Assembly: GCF_003073135.1 (NCBI RefSeq)
Contig: NZ_PGDQ01000008.1
Location: forward strand, 1-64,000
From: Euzebya rosea
Lineage (GTDB): Bacteria; Actinomycetota; Nitriliruptoria; Euzebyales; Euzebyaceae
Reading direction: 5' to 3'
Length of the DNA stretch: 64,000 nucleotides
Shown here: in pieces, positions 42,675-50,556 of the stretch
Layout of the letters: every line of letters begins with the position of its first letter
Numbering within the stretch: the first letter of the stretch is position 1
The notes under the pieces: model-generated
The model's database searches: none
What the model was told of the DNA's origin: nothing
Seen by the model: only the letters and a program-made list of their open reading frames with translations
Position numbers and translations under genes: made by a program

Positions 42675-43769
42675 TCAGAAGAAGACCGAACGCCGTCCCA
42701 TGAGGTTGCGGTAGATCATCTGCTGGATGGTGTCGCGGACCCGGTCGGTCATCTCGAAGACCAGCATCGGGTCGTCGGCGGCGTCGGGGCCGAGATGGGC
42801 GGTCGGGATGGGCTCGCCGAACTCGATGACCCACTTGGACGGCAGCGGCACGAGGCCCAGCGGTCCGAGCAGCGGGAACTGCCAGGTGATCGGGAAGTAC
42901 GGCAGGCCGAGGATGCGGGCGAGCGGCTTGAGGTTGGCGACGATCGGGAAGATCTCCTCCGACCCGATCGTGGCGACCGGGACGATCGGCACGCCGGTGC
43001 GGATGGCGACCTCGACGAAGCCCCCACGTCCGAACCGCTGCAGCTTGTAGCGGTCCCGGTAGGCCTTGCCGATGCCCTTGAACCCCTCGGGCCAGACGCC
43101 CACCAGCTCGCCGGAGCCGAGCAGGCGCACGGCGTCCTCGCCGTTGGCCAGGGTGTTGCCGGACTTGCGGGCCATCGGCCCCAGCAACGGCACCTTCATG
43201 ACGAGGTCGGCGGCCAGCTCGCGAACGTGCCGGTGGGCCGGATGTTCGTCGAAGACCGCGAGCTTGGTCATGATCGCGTCGTACGGAACGGTGCCGGCAT
43301 GGTTGGCCACCAGCAGCGCCCCGCCCGAGTCGGGGATGTTGTGGATGCCGTCGGTGCGGATCCGCCACCACCGCTGGTACAGCGGGCGGGCCAGCGGCAT
43401 CACGACCTGCTCGGTGAAGTCGCGGTCGAACCCGTAGTCGTCGACGTCGTAGTCCCCGGTCAAGCGTCGGCGGGTGAAGGCGAGCACCCCGCGGACGGCC
43501 TGCTCGAGGTCGGCGAGGTCCCGGTCGGAGAGGGTTGGCAGGTCGGGGCCGAGGCGTGCCCCGCGTCCCCGTTCCTCGCCCGAGGACGGGTGTGCTGCTC
43601 GGCCGGTGGGTTCGCAGACCCGGCAGCGGCCCTCCTCGTCGAGGTACAGACGGCAGGGGGATCCGTCGGCCCGCAGCTTCTGGCAGCGCTGTCGCCCCGA
43701 GTCGACGGGGCCCAGCGGGCGGCGGCGTTCGTCCAGGCTGATGACCTCGGCTCCACGGTGATCGGTCAC
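42675..43769 (-). CDS. Lysophospholipid acyltransferase-family protein with N-terminal Cys motif
   Basis: A 364-residue protein. Residues about 155-340 form a glycerophospholipid-type acyltransferase domain: LLVANHAGTVPYDAIM with the catalytic His and Asp, NGEDAVRLL, LVGVWPEGFKGIGK and VPIVPVATIGSEEIFP. It resembles the actinobacterial group that includes Rv0502. The first 55 residues are unusual: Cys at about 29, 39, 49 and 52 (C-x9-C-x9-C-x2-C), probably a small zinc site. GTG 43769 overlaps the epimerase stop codon by 4 bp, so the two are coupled. The acyl donor and acceptor are unknown. Confidence 0.82.
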   Translation of the reverse strand: MTDHRGAEVISLDERRRPLGPVDSGRQRCQKLRADGSPCRLYLDEEGRCRVCEPTGRAAHPSSGEERGRGARLGPDLPTLSDRDLADLEQAVRGVLAFTRRRLTGDYDVDDYGFDRDFTEQVVMPLARPLYQRWWRIRTDGIHNIPDSGGALLVANHAGTVPYDAIMTKLAVFDEHPAHRHVRELAADLVMKVPLLGPMARKSGNTLANGEDAVRLLGSGELVGVWPEGFKGIGKAYRDRYKLQRFGRGGFVEVAIRTGVPIVPVATIGSEEIFPIVANLKPLARILGLPYFPITWQFPLLGPLGLVPLPSKWVIEFGEPIPTAHLGPDAADDPMLVFEMTDRVRDTIQQMIYRNLMGRRSVFF

Positions 43770-44830
43770 GAGACCCTCCTCAGCACGCTCGACACGACGT
43801 TGCCGAGCATGGTCTCTGCCCGCTCGATGGCCTCGTGGGAGACCAGCGGCTCGACCCTGCCGGCGGCGATGAAGTCCGCGAGCGCCTCCTTGGTGGTGAA
43901 GGCCGGGGTGTACCCGAACTCCGCGATCATGCGGCTCGTGTCGGCAGCCCGACCGAACTGCAGCAGCGGGAGCTGTTCGCCGGTGAAGTCGATGCCGCTG
44001 GCGGGCTTGAGGACCGACGTGACCGTGCCGGCGAGTCCGGCCGGGATCGGCACCGTCGGACGCCCCAGCATCCGAGCGGCCTGCGACAGGTAGATCACGC
44101 CGGGGGCGGCGACGTTGAAGATGCCGGGGTGGCTGTCCATCGTCGCGCGGTAGAGGATCTCCACGGCGTCGTCGGTGTGGCACAGCTGCAGCCGCGGGTC
44201 GTAGCCGAGGACGGTCGGCACGACCGGCAGGGACAGGTACCGGGTCATCGGGGTCTCGATGTCGGGCCCGATGAAGTTGGCGAACCGCAGGACGGTCAGG
44301 TCCACGTCGGGCCGTCGCCGACCGAACCCGCGGGCGTAGCCCTCGACCTCGATCACGTCGGCGGTGTAGCCGTAACGGGGCACCTGTCGCGGCTGGTGGT
44401 CCTCGCGGAACAGCGCGGGGTCGCGGTAGTGGGAGCCGTAGACCGCGGTGGTGGAGCGCATCACGACCCGGCGCACCCTGCTGGCCTTCTGCGCCGCCCC
44501 CATGAGCTGCATCGTGCCGATGACGTTGAGCTCCTTCATGCGGGAGCGGCCGCCGGCGGAGCCCGGCTCGGCGATCAGCGACATGTGCACGATCGTGTCC
44601 ACGCGGGTGGAGTCGATGACCTTGGCCACCAGCGGGTTGCGCAGGTCCGCGCGCACGAACTCGGTCCGGCGGAGGTCCATGGACGGCTGCGCCAGGTCGA
44701 CGCCGCCGACGTAGTCCACGCGGTCGTCGGCCTCCAGCATCAGGGCAAGCCGACCAGCGAGGGTGCCAGCGATCCCGGTGATCAGGATCCGACGGCCCCC
44801 TCGGCCTTCCGGTCGGTCGATGCCAGCCAC
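43766..44830 (-). CDS. NAD-dependent epimerase/dehydratase (SDR)
   Basis: A 354-residue extended short-chain dehydrogenase. The NAD motif is ILITGIAGTLAGRLA. The later region VMRSTTAVYGSH holds a serine/threonine, but the usual YxxxK appears as YGYTADVIE, where the lysine is replaced, so catalysis may be altered. It resembles the GalE2-like proteins paired with an acyltransferase in mycobacteria (Rv0501 and Rv0502). GTG 44830 follows an AAGGAGG site with an 8-base gap. It is the first gene of a two-gene operon after a 587-bp non-coding stretch. A role in surface glycolipid synthesis is possible. Confidence 0.78.
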   Translation of the reverse strand: MAGIDRPEGRGGRRILITGIAGTLAGRLALMLEADDRVDYVGGVDLAQPSMDLRRTEFVRADLRNPLVAKVIDSTRVDTIVHMSLIAEPGSAGGRSRMKELNVIGTMQLMGAAQKASRVRRVVMRSTTAVYGSHYRDPALFREDHQPRQVPRYGYTADVIEVEGYARGFGRRRPDVDLTVLRFANFIGPDIETPMTRYLSLPVVPTVLGYDPRLQLCHTDDAVEILYRATMDSHPGIFNVAAPGVIYLSQAARMLGRPTVPIPAGLAGTVTSVLKPASGIDFTGEQLPLLQFGRAADTSRMIAEFGYTPAFTTKEALADFIAAGRVEPLVSHEAIERAETMLGNVVSSVLRRVS

Positions 44831-45036
44831 CCGGTCGCCCTCCTTGGTGTCGCCCTGCAACGCGGGAGATGTCGAGCGTATCGGGTCGGAGGTTGCGGGG
44901 ACATTTCGGCCTGCCCCGCGGGCCACGGTCCGAACGGTCAGCTGTCCGGACACTGGCCGGTACGGCCCATGCGTGTCGGATATCGGGCCGCCCGTCGTGA
45001 TCGCCCGACACCACCCTGCTCCCTCGCGCAAGTCGG

Positions 45037-45086
45037 TCCTCCGGCCTGGCGGACGCGTGTGTCCTCCGGCCTGGCGGACGCGTGTG
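45037..45086. repeat. 25-bp tandem repeat, two copies
   Basis: A 25-mer starting TCCTCCGGCCTGGCGG and ending CGCGTGTG occurs at 45037-45061 and 45062-45086. Its second copy runs into the first palindrome of the element at 45082. The rest of 44831-45036 shows no gene or clear signal apart from the presumed epimerase promoter. Confidence 0.8.
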
Positions 45087-45224
45087 CGATGCACGTCCTC
45101 AGGCGCTCGGAATCGCACACGCCCATCCGCGTCGTGTGGCATGCCCACCTCCCTGGGCGGGCCATCGCACACGCGGCCCGAGGGTGGGTGCGATCGGCCG
45201 CCCCACGGGAGGGGGAACGCACAC
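45082..45224. repeat. 143-bp triple-palindrome element, copy 4
   Basis: The units are 45082-45120 (perfect ends GTGTGCGAT and ATCGCACAC), 45134-45172 (GTGTGGCAT and ATCGCACAC) and 45186-45224 (GGGTGCGAT and AACGCACAC), with 13-bp spacers. The inner stems TCC/GGA, CCC/GGG and CCCC/GGGG sit in similar positions. It lies upstream of the epimerase gene within a 587-bp gap. Confidence 0.82.
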
Positions 45225-45246
45225 GAGGAGCGCTGCGGCCGGTGCG

Positions 45247-45320
45247 ACGCCGGCCGGGGAGACGCCGGCCGGGGAAACGCCGGCCGGGGAAACGGCGGCC
45301 GGGGAAACGGCGCGGCCGGG
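45247..45320. repeat. 15-bp tandem repeats
   Basis: Four to five head-to-tail copies of ACGCCGGCCGGGGAA-like units with period 15 follow the palindromic element. The last copies carry one- and two-base changes. No coding frame of interest crosses them. They may have arisen by slippage. Confidence 0.75.
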
Positions 45321-45417
45321 GATGCGGCGCCGAAGATGTCCGGGCACGGCAGAACCCCGGCACCGCGGGGGTTGCCGGGGTCGTGAAACGGGGTCGGAGC
45401 CGGGGCCCCGAAACCGC

Positions 45418-45615
45418 CTAGGCCTTGTCACCCTCGGCGGTGGCGGAGGCGGCGGTGCCCTCGGTGTTGTACTTGTCCAGGCCCAGCCGCTCCTCGTGGG
45501 TGGCGGTGGAGCCGTTGACGAGCCAACGGGCCTGCGCGGCGTCCTGCACGTGGCGCTCGCGGGTGTTGTCGCGGTTCTTGGGCCGCTTGCGGTTCTGGAC
45601 TCGGGTGATCGGCAT
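45418..45615 (-). CDS. Small basic-to-acidic protein of unknown function
   Basis: A 65-residue protein. The N-terminal 30 residues are strongly basic (VQNRKRPKNRDNTRERH) and the remainder is polar and acidic, ending EGDKA. ATG 45615 has an AAGGAA-type ribosome site about 7 bases upstream. The position, near the epimerase and acyltransferase genes, is where other actinobacteria carry tiny basic ribosome-associated proteins, but the sequence does not match the one I know (AURKAIP1/COX24). Function unknown; coding status is supported by composition and start site only. Confidence 0.55.
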   Translation of the reverse strand: MPITRVQNRKRPKNRDNTRERHVQDAAQARWLVNGSTATHEERLGLDKYNTEGTAASATAEGDKA

Positions 45616-45698
45616 GGTCGTTCCTTCAGGGGAGAATCAGCGACCGTCCATCGTTCCCGTTCTCGGCCCTCACCGCAACCCGACGGTCGGCCACGGCC

Positions 45699-46859
45699 TC
45701 ACGTCAGCCGCTCGAGGTGGCCGAACGCGGCCCGTTTGAGGGCCTCGACGGCCTCCTCGGCGCCGGCACGGACCAGCTTCTCCCGCTCCGCGCTGATGCG
45801 GGCTGCCCCCTCCAGGAACGTGGTGGGCGTGTCCTGTCCCGTCCGGTCGTGGGCCCTGCGGACGTAGTCCAGCGGCAGCTCGAACGGCACCTCCTGCCCC
45901 GTCAGCTCGGCGAAGTAGATGGTCCAGGCTCGTGGGACGACCGACACGATCTGGTAGCCGCCGCCACCCATCGCCACCCACTTGCCGCCCGCGTGCTCGT
46001 GAGCCAGTCCGTGCAGCTTGCGGGCCAGCACCTCGTAGTCGCTGGTGGTCAAGGCCAGGTGGGCCAGCGGGTCGGTCATGTGGGTGTCACAGCCCAGCTG
46101 GGTGACCAGCACGTCCGGCGCGAACGCGTCGAGCGCCGGCGGCACGACCGCGTCGAAGGCGTCCAGGTAGATCGACCCCGTCGTCGCGATGGGCAGCGCG
46201 ACGTTGAGGGACGTCCCCAGGGCGTCGCCCACGCCGATCTCGTCGGCGAAGCCGGTGCCCGGGAAGAGCGTCCGGCCCGACTCGTGCAACGAGATCGTCA
46301 GGACCCGCGGGTCGTCGTAGAAGAAGGCCTGCACGCCGTCGCCGTGGTGGGTGTCGACGTCGATGTAGGCCACTCGCTGGGCGCCGTGGTCCAGCAACCA
46401 GCGGATCGCCGCGGCCGGGTCGTCGTAGACGCAGAACCCGGCGGCCCGGTCGGGCATGGCGTGGTGCAGCCCCCCTGCCGGGTTGAAGGCGTGCTCGACG
46501 CGGCCCTCCCACACCGCGCGTGCGGCGGCGACCGAGGCGCCGCACACGTCCATCGACGCCTCGTGCATCCCCTTGAAGACCGGGGTGTCGCCGGGGCCGA
46601 GTCCCCAGCGCATGTCGCCGGCCAGGTCGGCGCTCGCGGACAGCCGCTGGACCACGTCGACGTACTCGGGGGAGTGCAGCGCCAGCACGTCGTCGGTGAC
46701 GAAGGGGTCACCCGGAAGCGTCAGGACGTCCTCGTGGTCGGTCAGCCCGCAGGCGCGGATCAGGTCGACGGTCAGCTCCACCCGGATGGGCTTGAGGGGG
46801 TGGTGCGGCCCGAAGTCGTACTGGATGGCCTCGTCGTTCCAGATCAGCGCGGTCGGCAT
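45699..46859 (-). CDS. acuC: Acetoin utilization-type histone deacetylase-family protein
   Basis: A 386-residue class I histone-deacetylase-like Zn hydrolase. Catalytic stretches are GGLHHAMPDRAAGFCVYDD (tandem His), YIDVDTHHGDGVQAFF (Asp/His zinc ligands), ISLHESGRTLFPGTG and LVTQLGCDTHMTDPLAH, all intact. AcuC deacetylates acetyl-CoA synthetase in other bacteria. ATG 46859 begins 12 bp after the stop of the surface-protein gene, so they may be co-transcribed. The acuC-proC region is conserved across actinobacteria. Confidence 0.93.
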   Translation of the reverse strand: MPTALIWNDEAIQYDFGPHHPLKPIRVELTVDLIRACGLTDHEDVLTLPGDPFVTDDVLALHSPEYVDVVQRLSASADLAGDMRWGLGPGDTPVFKGMHEASMDVCGASVAAARAVWEGRVEHAFNPAGGLHHAMPDRAAGFCVYDDPAAAIRWLLDHGAQRVAYIDVDTHHGDGVQAFFYDDPRVLTISLHESGRTLFPGTGFADEIGVGDALGTSLNVALPIATTGSIYLDAFDAVVPPALDAFAPDVLVTQLGCDTHMTDPLAHLALTTSDYEVLARKLHGLAHEHAGGKWVAMGGGGYQIVSVVPRAWTIYFAELTGQEVPFELPLDYVRRAHDRTGQDTPTTFLEGAARISAEREKLVRAGAEEAVEALKRAAFGHLERLT

Positions 46860-46870
46860 GGCCGTGCAAC

Positions 46871-49800
46871 CTACCCCGCGCCGTGCAGGACGGCGGACTC
46901 CACGGCATCACCGACGACGGCGGTGCCGCCGGCCAACCGCACGTCGACGGGCCCGAGCGTGGCCAGCACGTCGGCGGTGACGCCGGGCACGCCGTCGCTG
47001 CCCACGAGCAGGACCGGGTCGCCGGAGGCCGCGGCGGCGAGGGCGTCCACCCAGGCCGTCCCCGAGGCCAGCCACACCGCATCGGCGCCGTCCGGCGCCG
47101 ACGCAGGGGCCACGACGCCCGCGGTGGCGAATCGATCGGGACCCGCCAGGCGCTCACCGGTCGCACCCCCCGCGGCAGCCGTGGCCCCTCCCAGCACCTC
47201 GTCGCTGACGACCGCGCTGCCGCCGATCGCGGTCACCCGCTCGGGGGCCAGCGTCGCCAGCGCGTCGGCCGTGACCGCCGGCAGGGCGTCGGGGTCGGTC
47301 AGCAGGACGACGGCATCACGCTGGACCGCGAGCGCGGCGGCGGCCAGCGCGTCGAACGGACCGTCGGCGGTGGCCAGCAGCACCTCCTGCACGTCGCGGT
47401 GGGCCATGGCGACGTGCACGGCGGTGGCGTAGCGGCTGTCCCCGGCCAGGCGCAGCACCGTGCCGCTGTCGACCAGCGACGACACCTCGTCGAGCACGCG
47501 GTCGGCCACGGCTGCCGGGCCGCCGACCACGATCACGGTGGCGGGGGCCAGGTCGGTCAGCGCCTCCGCCGTGGCCTCCGGCAGGGTGTCCCGGGCAGTC
47601 AGCAGCAGCCGCCAGCCCTCGGCGCGTGCCACGAGCGCCGCAGCGGTCAGGGCGTCGGGGAAGTCCTCGCCCGACGCGAGCACCACGGTGTCCACCGGGT
47701 CGGCGACCGCGCCGGCCCGACCGACCTCCACCGCCGTGGCGTAGCGCCCCTCGCCGGCCCAACGGGAGATCCGTGGCAACCGGGTCTGCCAGACCCCTCG
47801 ACCGAACGTGGCGACGGTCAGCAGGCCCGTGTCGTCCCGGTGGTCGAGGTCCAGGGCCGGAGCCTGAGGCAGGTCCGCGCCGACCCGGTACCACCGCACC
47901 GGGTGGCCGGTGGGTCCGTCCGGGCCCAGCAGGTCCCACGTGACGTGCATACCGACGTCGGTGGCCACGACGACCGCGTCACCGGCCACCACGACATCGT
48001 TCACGGGAGCGTCGGGCAGCCCGGCGGCCACGTCGACCCACGTGTCCCCGCCGTCGGTCGAGGCCCGCACGTGCGGGCTGTCCTCGCCGTCGAAGTAGCC
48101 GGACGTGCCGACCAGCAGGACTCGTCCGCCGGCGGCCAGGCTGGTCACCCAGCGGTCTCCGTCCAGCAGGGTCCGCCACGTCGCACCCCCGTCGTCGGTG
48201 CGCTGCACGAGCCCGTCGTCGGTGCCGACCACGATGCCCGTCCCGTCGCCGTCCAGCGGCAGGATCTCCGTGATGGTCCCGTAGGGATAGTCGATGTCGG
48301 GTGAGGAGCCTCGGGTCAGGTCGGGTGACACGGTCGTCCAGGTCCCTCCGCCGTCCTCGGAGCGGTGGAGGGTGTTGCCGCCGAAGAGCAGGTGCTCGGG
48401 GTCGGCGGCCAGTCGAACCAGCGGCGCGCTCCACGCGGCCCGGTCCACCGGCGGTGTGGGCAGGTTGGCGGCGCCTCCCCCGAACGTCGTCGTCCGCCGG
48501 CATCGCCCGTACTGTCCGCAGACGATGACGTCGTCGGCGTCGGTCGGGTGGGGCGACACGGTCACCCCGTCACCGCAGCCACCCACCGACGTCCACGGTT
48601 CGTCTCCGTCGGCGAGCATGCAGCCGATGTCCTGGAACCCGGCGGCGACCCGGGTCTGGTCGGTCGGCGGGACGGCCACGGTGTAGGGCTGTGTGAACGG
48701 TTGCTGCTCGGCGAGCGTCCAGGTGAAGACGCGCCCCCCGTCGGTCGAGCGGTACAGCCCGCCGTCGCTGCCGAGCCACGCGCGGGACGGGTCCTCGGGG
48801 TCCCACAGCAGCGCGTGGTGGTCGGCGTGCACCCTGCCGTCGGCGGCGAACGTTGCACCACCGTCGGTGGACTCCAGCAGGGTCAGCCCGGGCACGAGGA
48901 CACGGTCGGGGTCCTCCGGGGCAGGGAAGACCTTGGAGAACCACCAACCGAAGATGAACTGGCTGCCGGCGTAGCGGGGGCCGTTGGTGACCATCGTCCA
49001 CGTCGACCCGCCGTCCTCGGACCGGTGAAATCCTGCCGAGCGGCCGTCGCCGCGGGTCACGACGGCGTACGCCACGCGGGGATCGGCGGGTGAGAAGGCC
49101 ACGGCGATCCGACCGGCGTCGTCGGTGAAGCCGGGGATGCCGTCGCTGATGGGTGCCCACGACCGCCCGCCGTCGGTTGACTCGTACAGGCCGGATCCCG
49201 ACCCGCCGTACCGCCGGAGGTCGGGCATGCGATGCCGGTCCCACATGCTGGCCAGCAGGTGGTCGGGGTCCGCCGGGTCGATCGCGAGGTCCGCGCCGCC
49301 GGCCGTCGGGGTTGCCCCCTCCAGCACGCGGGTCCAGCTCACGCCTGCGTCCTCCGAGGCGTAGATGCCCCGCTCGCCCCCGGGCCCGAACAGGTCCCCT
49401 CCCGCGGCCGCCCAGACGACATCGGGATCGGTCGGGTGGGCCACCAGCCGGGCCACCGTCGCGGAGTCCGGCAGCCCGGAAGGAGCCCAGGTCAGGCCAC
49501 CGTCGGTCGACCGGTACAGGCCGGTGCCCGGGAAGGTCGTGGAACCGCCACCGGCGTTCGCCTCGCCCGTGCCGGCCAGCAGCACCCCTCCGGCGGTGAC
49601 GGTCACGGCGCCGATGGGCTGGGGGAGGTCACGCGGCCAGGCCGGCTGCAGGGTCCGCCCGTCGTCGTCGGACCGCCAGAGGCCACCGGACGCCGTCGCG
49701 ACGTAGAGGACGTCGTCGTGCAGGGCGAGGTCGGTGATGCGCCCGCCCGTCGCGAACGGTCCCCGTTCGACCCAGTCGTGCGGCCGGGTGAGTGGAGCCA

Positions 49801-50050
49801 CGGGGACGTCGGCTGCCTCCCGCAGCGCTGCGGCGTAGCCGCCGGCCACGAGGCCGGACCGCACGACGGGTTCGTCGGCGTCGCCACCCGGCTCGGGCAC
49901 CCCATCCAGGGCGGTGCCGTGGCGCCGGGGTCCGTCGTGCACCGCCACGTCGACGTCAGTGCCGGGGCCGGCCCCCGGGCTGGTGCCGACCAGCGTCCCG
50001 AGCAGGAGCAGGACGAGGAGGGTCGGGAGGACGGCGCGACGGATCAGCAC
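46871..50050 (-). CDS. Surface beta-propeller protein with Asp-box (BNR) repeats and CWB2 domains
   Basis: A 1059-residue exported protein. A signal peptide (RRAVLPTLLVLLLLGTLVG) is followed by a large sialidase/VPS10-like propeller with at least nine Asp-boxes of the SxDGGxTW type (STDGGLTW, SEDAGVSW, STDGGRSW, SEDGGSTW, SEDGGGTW, TDDGGATW and others). Three CWB2 cell-wall-binding repeats fill the last 290 residues. GTG 50050 is chosen because the longer frame runs through the terminator at 50091-50113. There is no sialidase active-site RIP motif, so it is probably a binding or structural protein. It shares CWB2 anchoring with the ThuA protein. Confidence 0.8.
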   Translation of the reverse strand: MLIRRAVLPTLLVLLLLGTLVGTSPGAGPGTDVDVAVHDGPRRHGTALDGVPEPGGDADEPVVRSGLVAGGYAAALREAADVPVAPLTRPHDWVERGPFATGGRITDLALHDDVLYVATASGGLWRSDDDGRTLQPAWPRDLPQPIGAVTVTAGGVLLAGTGEANAGGGSTTFPGTGLYRSTDGGLTWAPSGLPDSATVARLVAHPTDPDVVWAAAGGDLFGPGGERGIYASEDAGVSWTRVLEGATPTAGGADLAIDPADPDHLLASMWDRHRMPDLRRYGGSGSGLYESTDGGRSWAPISDGIPGFTDDAGRIAVAFSPADPRVAYAVVTRGDGRSAGFHRSEDGGSTWTMVTNGPRYAGSQFIFGWWFSKVFPAPEDPDRVLVPGLTLLESTDGGATFAADGRVHADHHALLWDPEDPSRAWLGSDGGLYRSTDGGRVFTWTLAEQQPFTQPYTVAVPPTDQTRVAAGFQDIGCMLADGDEPWTSVGGCGDGVTVSPHPTDADDVIVCGQYGRCRRTTTFGGGAANLPTPPVDRAAWSAPLVRLAADPEHLLFGGNTLHRSEDGGGTWTTVSPDLTRGSSPDIDYPYGTITEILPLDGDGTGIVVGTDDGLVQRTDDGGATWRTLLDGDRWVTSLAAGGRVLLVGTSGYFDGEDSPHVRASTDGGDTWVDVAAGLPDAPVNDVVVAGDAVVVATDVGMHVTWDLLGPDGPTGHPVRWYRVGADLPQAPALDLDHRDDTGLLTVATFGRGVWQTRLPRISRWAGEGRYATAVEVGRAGAVADPVDTVVLASGEDFPDALTAAALVARAEGWRLLLTARDTLPEATAEALTDLAPATVIVVGGPAAVADRVLDEVSSLVDSGTVLRLAGDSRYATAVHVAMAHRDVQEVLLATADGPFDALAAAALAVQRDAVVLLTDPDALPAVTADALATLAPERVTAIGGSAVVSDEVLGGATAAAGGATGERLAGPDRFATAGVVAPASAPDGADAVWLASGTAWVDALAAAASGDPVLLVGSDGVPGVTADVLATLGPVDVRLAGGTAVVGDAVESAVLHGAG

Positions 50051-50090
50051 TGGACCCGACAGCCTACGGACGTCGGCGCCGGAACGACGA

Positions 50091-50113
50091 ACGGCGCCCC
50101 GTCGGGGCGCCGT
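50091..50113. terminator. Hairpin terminator
   Basis: A perfect 10-bp stem, ACGGCGCCCC at 50091-50100 and GGGGCGCCGT at 50104-50113, closes a 3-base loop. It lies 20 bp after the stop of the small Cys-containing gene and before the surface-protein gene, so it probably ends the former. Confidence 0.7.
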
Positions 50114-50133
50114 GGTCATTCGGTGTGGTCGGA

Positions 50134-50418
50134 TCAGGCCGTGGCCGCCACCGTGTCGGGGAGGTCGAACGCGATGTCGGCAAGGTGTCCGACGCAGCAG
50201 CGGTGGGCGTCGAGGTGGCCGGGGAGCTCCATCTCGACCCCGTCCCGCAGGGCGTTGACACGGGTCGTGACGTCCTCGCTGCCGAGCGCAGCGATGTCGA
50301 CCGCGTCGAGCGCCACGCCGACGGAACGTCGGCAGCAGGCGAAGACGGGGGATCCGCCGCGCCACGGCTGCTCGAACTCGGCGAGCAGCTCATCGTGGCT
50401 CAAGGTGTCTGTTGTCAT
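50134..50418 (-). CDS. 94-residue protein with paired cysteines, unknown function
   Basis: ATG 50418 has a strong GGGAGG ribosome site. The protein is acidic, with two Cys/His clusters: FACCRRS near residue 31 and LDAHRCCVGHLAD near residue 77, which could bind a metal or form disulfides. It has no signal peptide or membrane segment. It is a single gene ending at a hairpin. The 138 bp upstream contain GTGATAAC and GTAACAC in an AT-richer patch that may hold an operator. No family is recognised. Confidence 0.6.
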   Translation of the reverse strand: MTTDTLSHDELLAEFEQPWRGGSPVFACCRRSVGVALDAVDIAALGSEDVTTRVNALRDGVEMELPGHLDAHRCCVGHLADIAFDLPDTVAATA

Positions 50419-50556
50419 CTGGCCTCCCTCGATCGGGTGGTACATCTGGAGACGAAGGTACCCCCATCCGCCACAGCCGCACCGAGTGATAACGCGAACA
50501 ATCGGGTAACACGGTCGTTCGTGATGCAGTTGACTTGACTGGTCACAACGGCGTGG

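Noticed and set aside
44831-45417. AURKAIP1/COX24-type mini ribosomal protein expected by synteny
   Set aside because: No Lys/Arg-rich 30-residue frame of that type was found in the spacer on either strand.
50051-50365. Longer N-terminus of the surface propeller protein
   Set aside because: The extension reads through a terminator hairpin and the antisense of a small gene; the signal peptide begins at GTG 50050.
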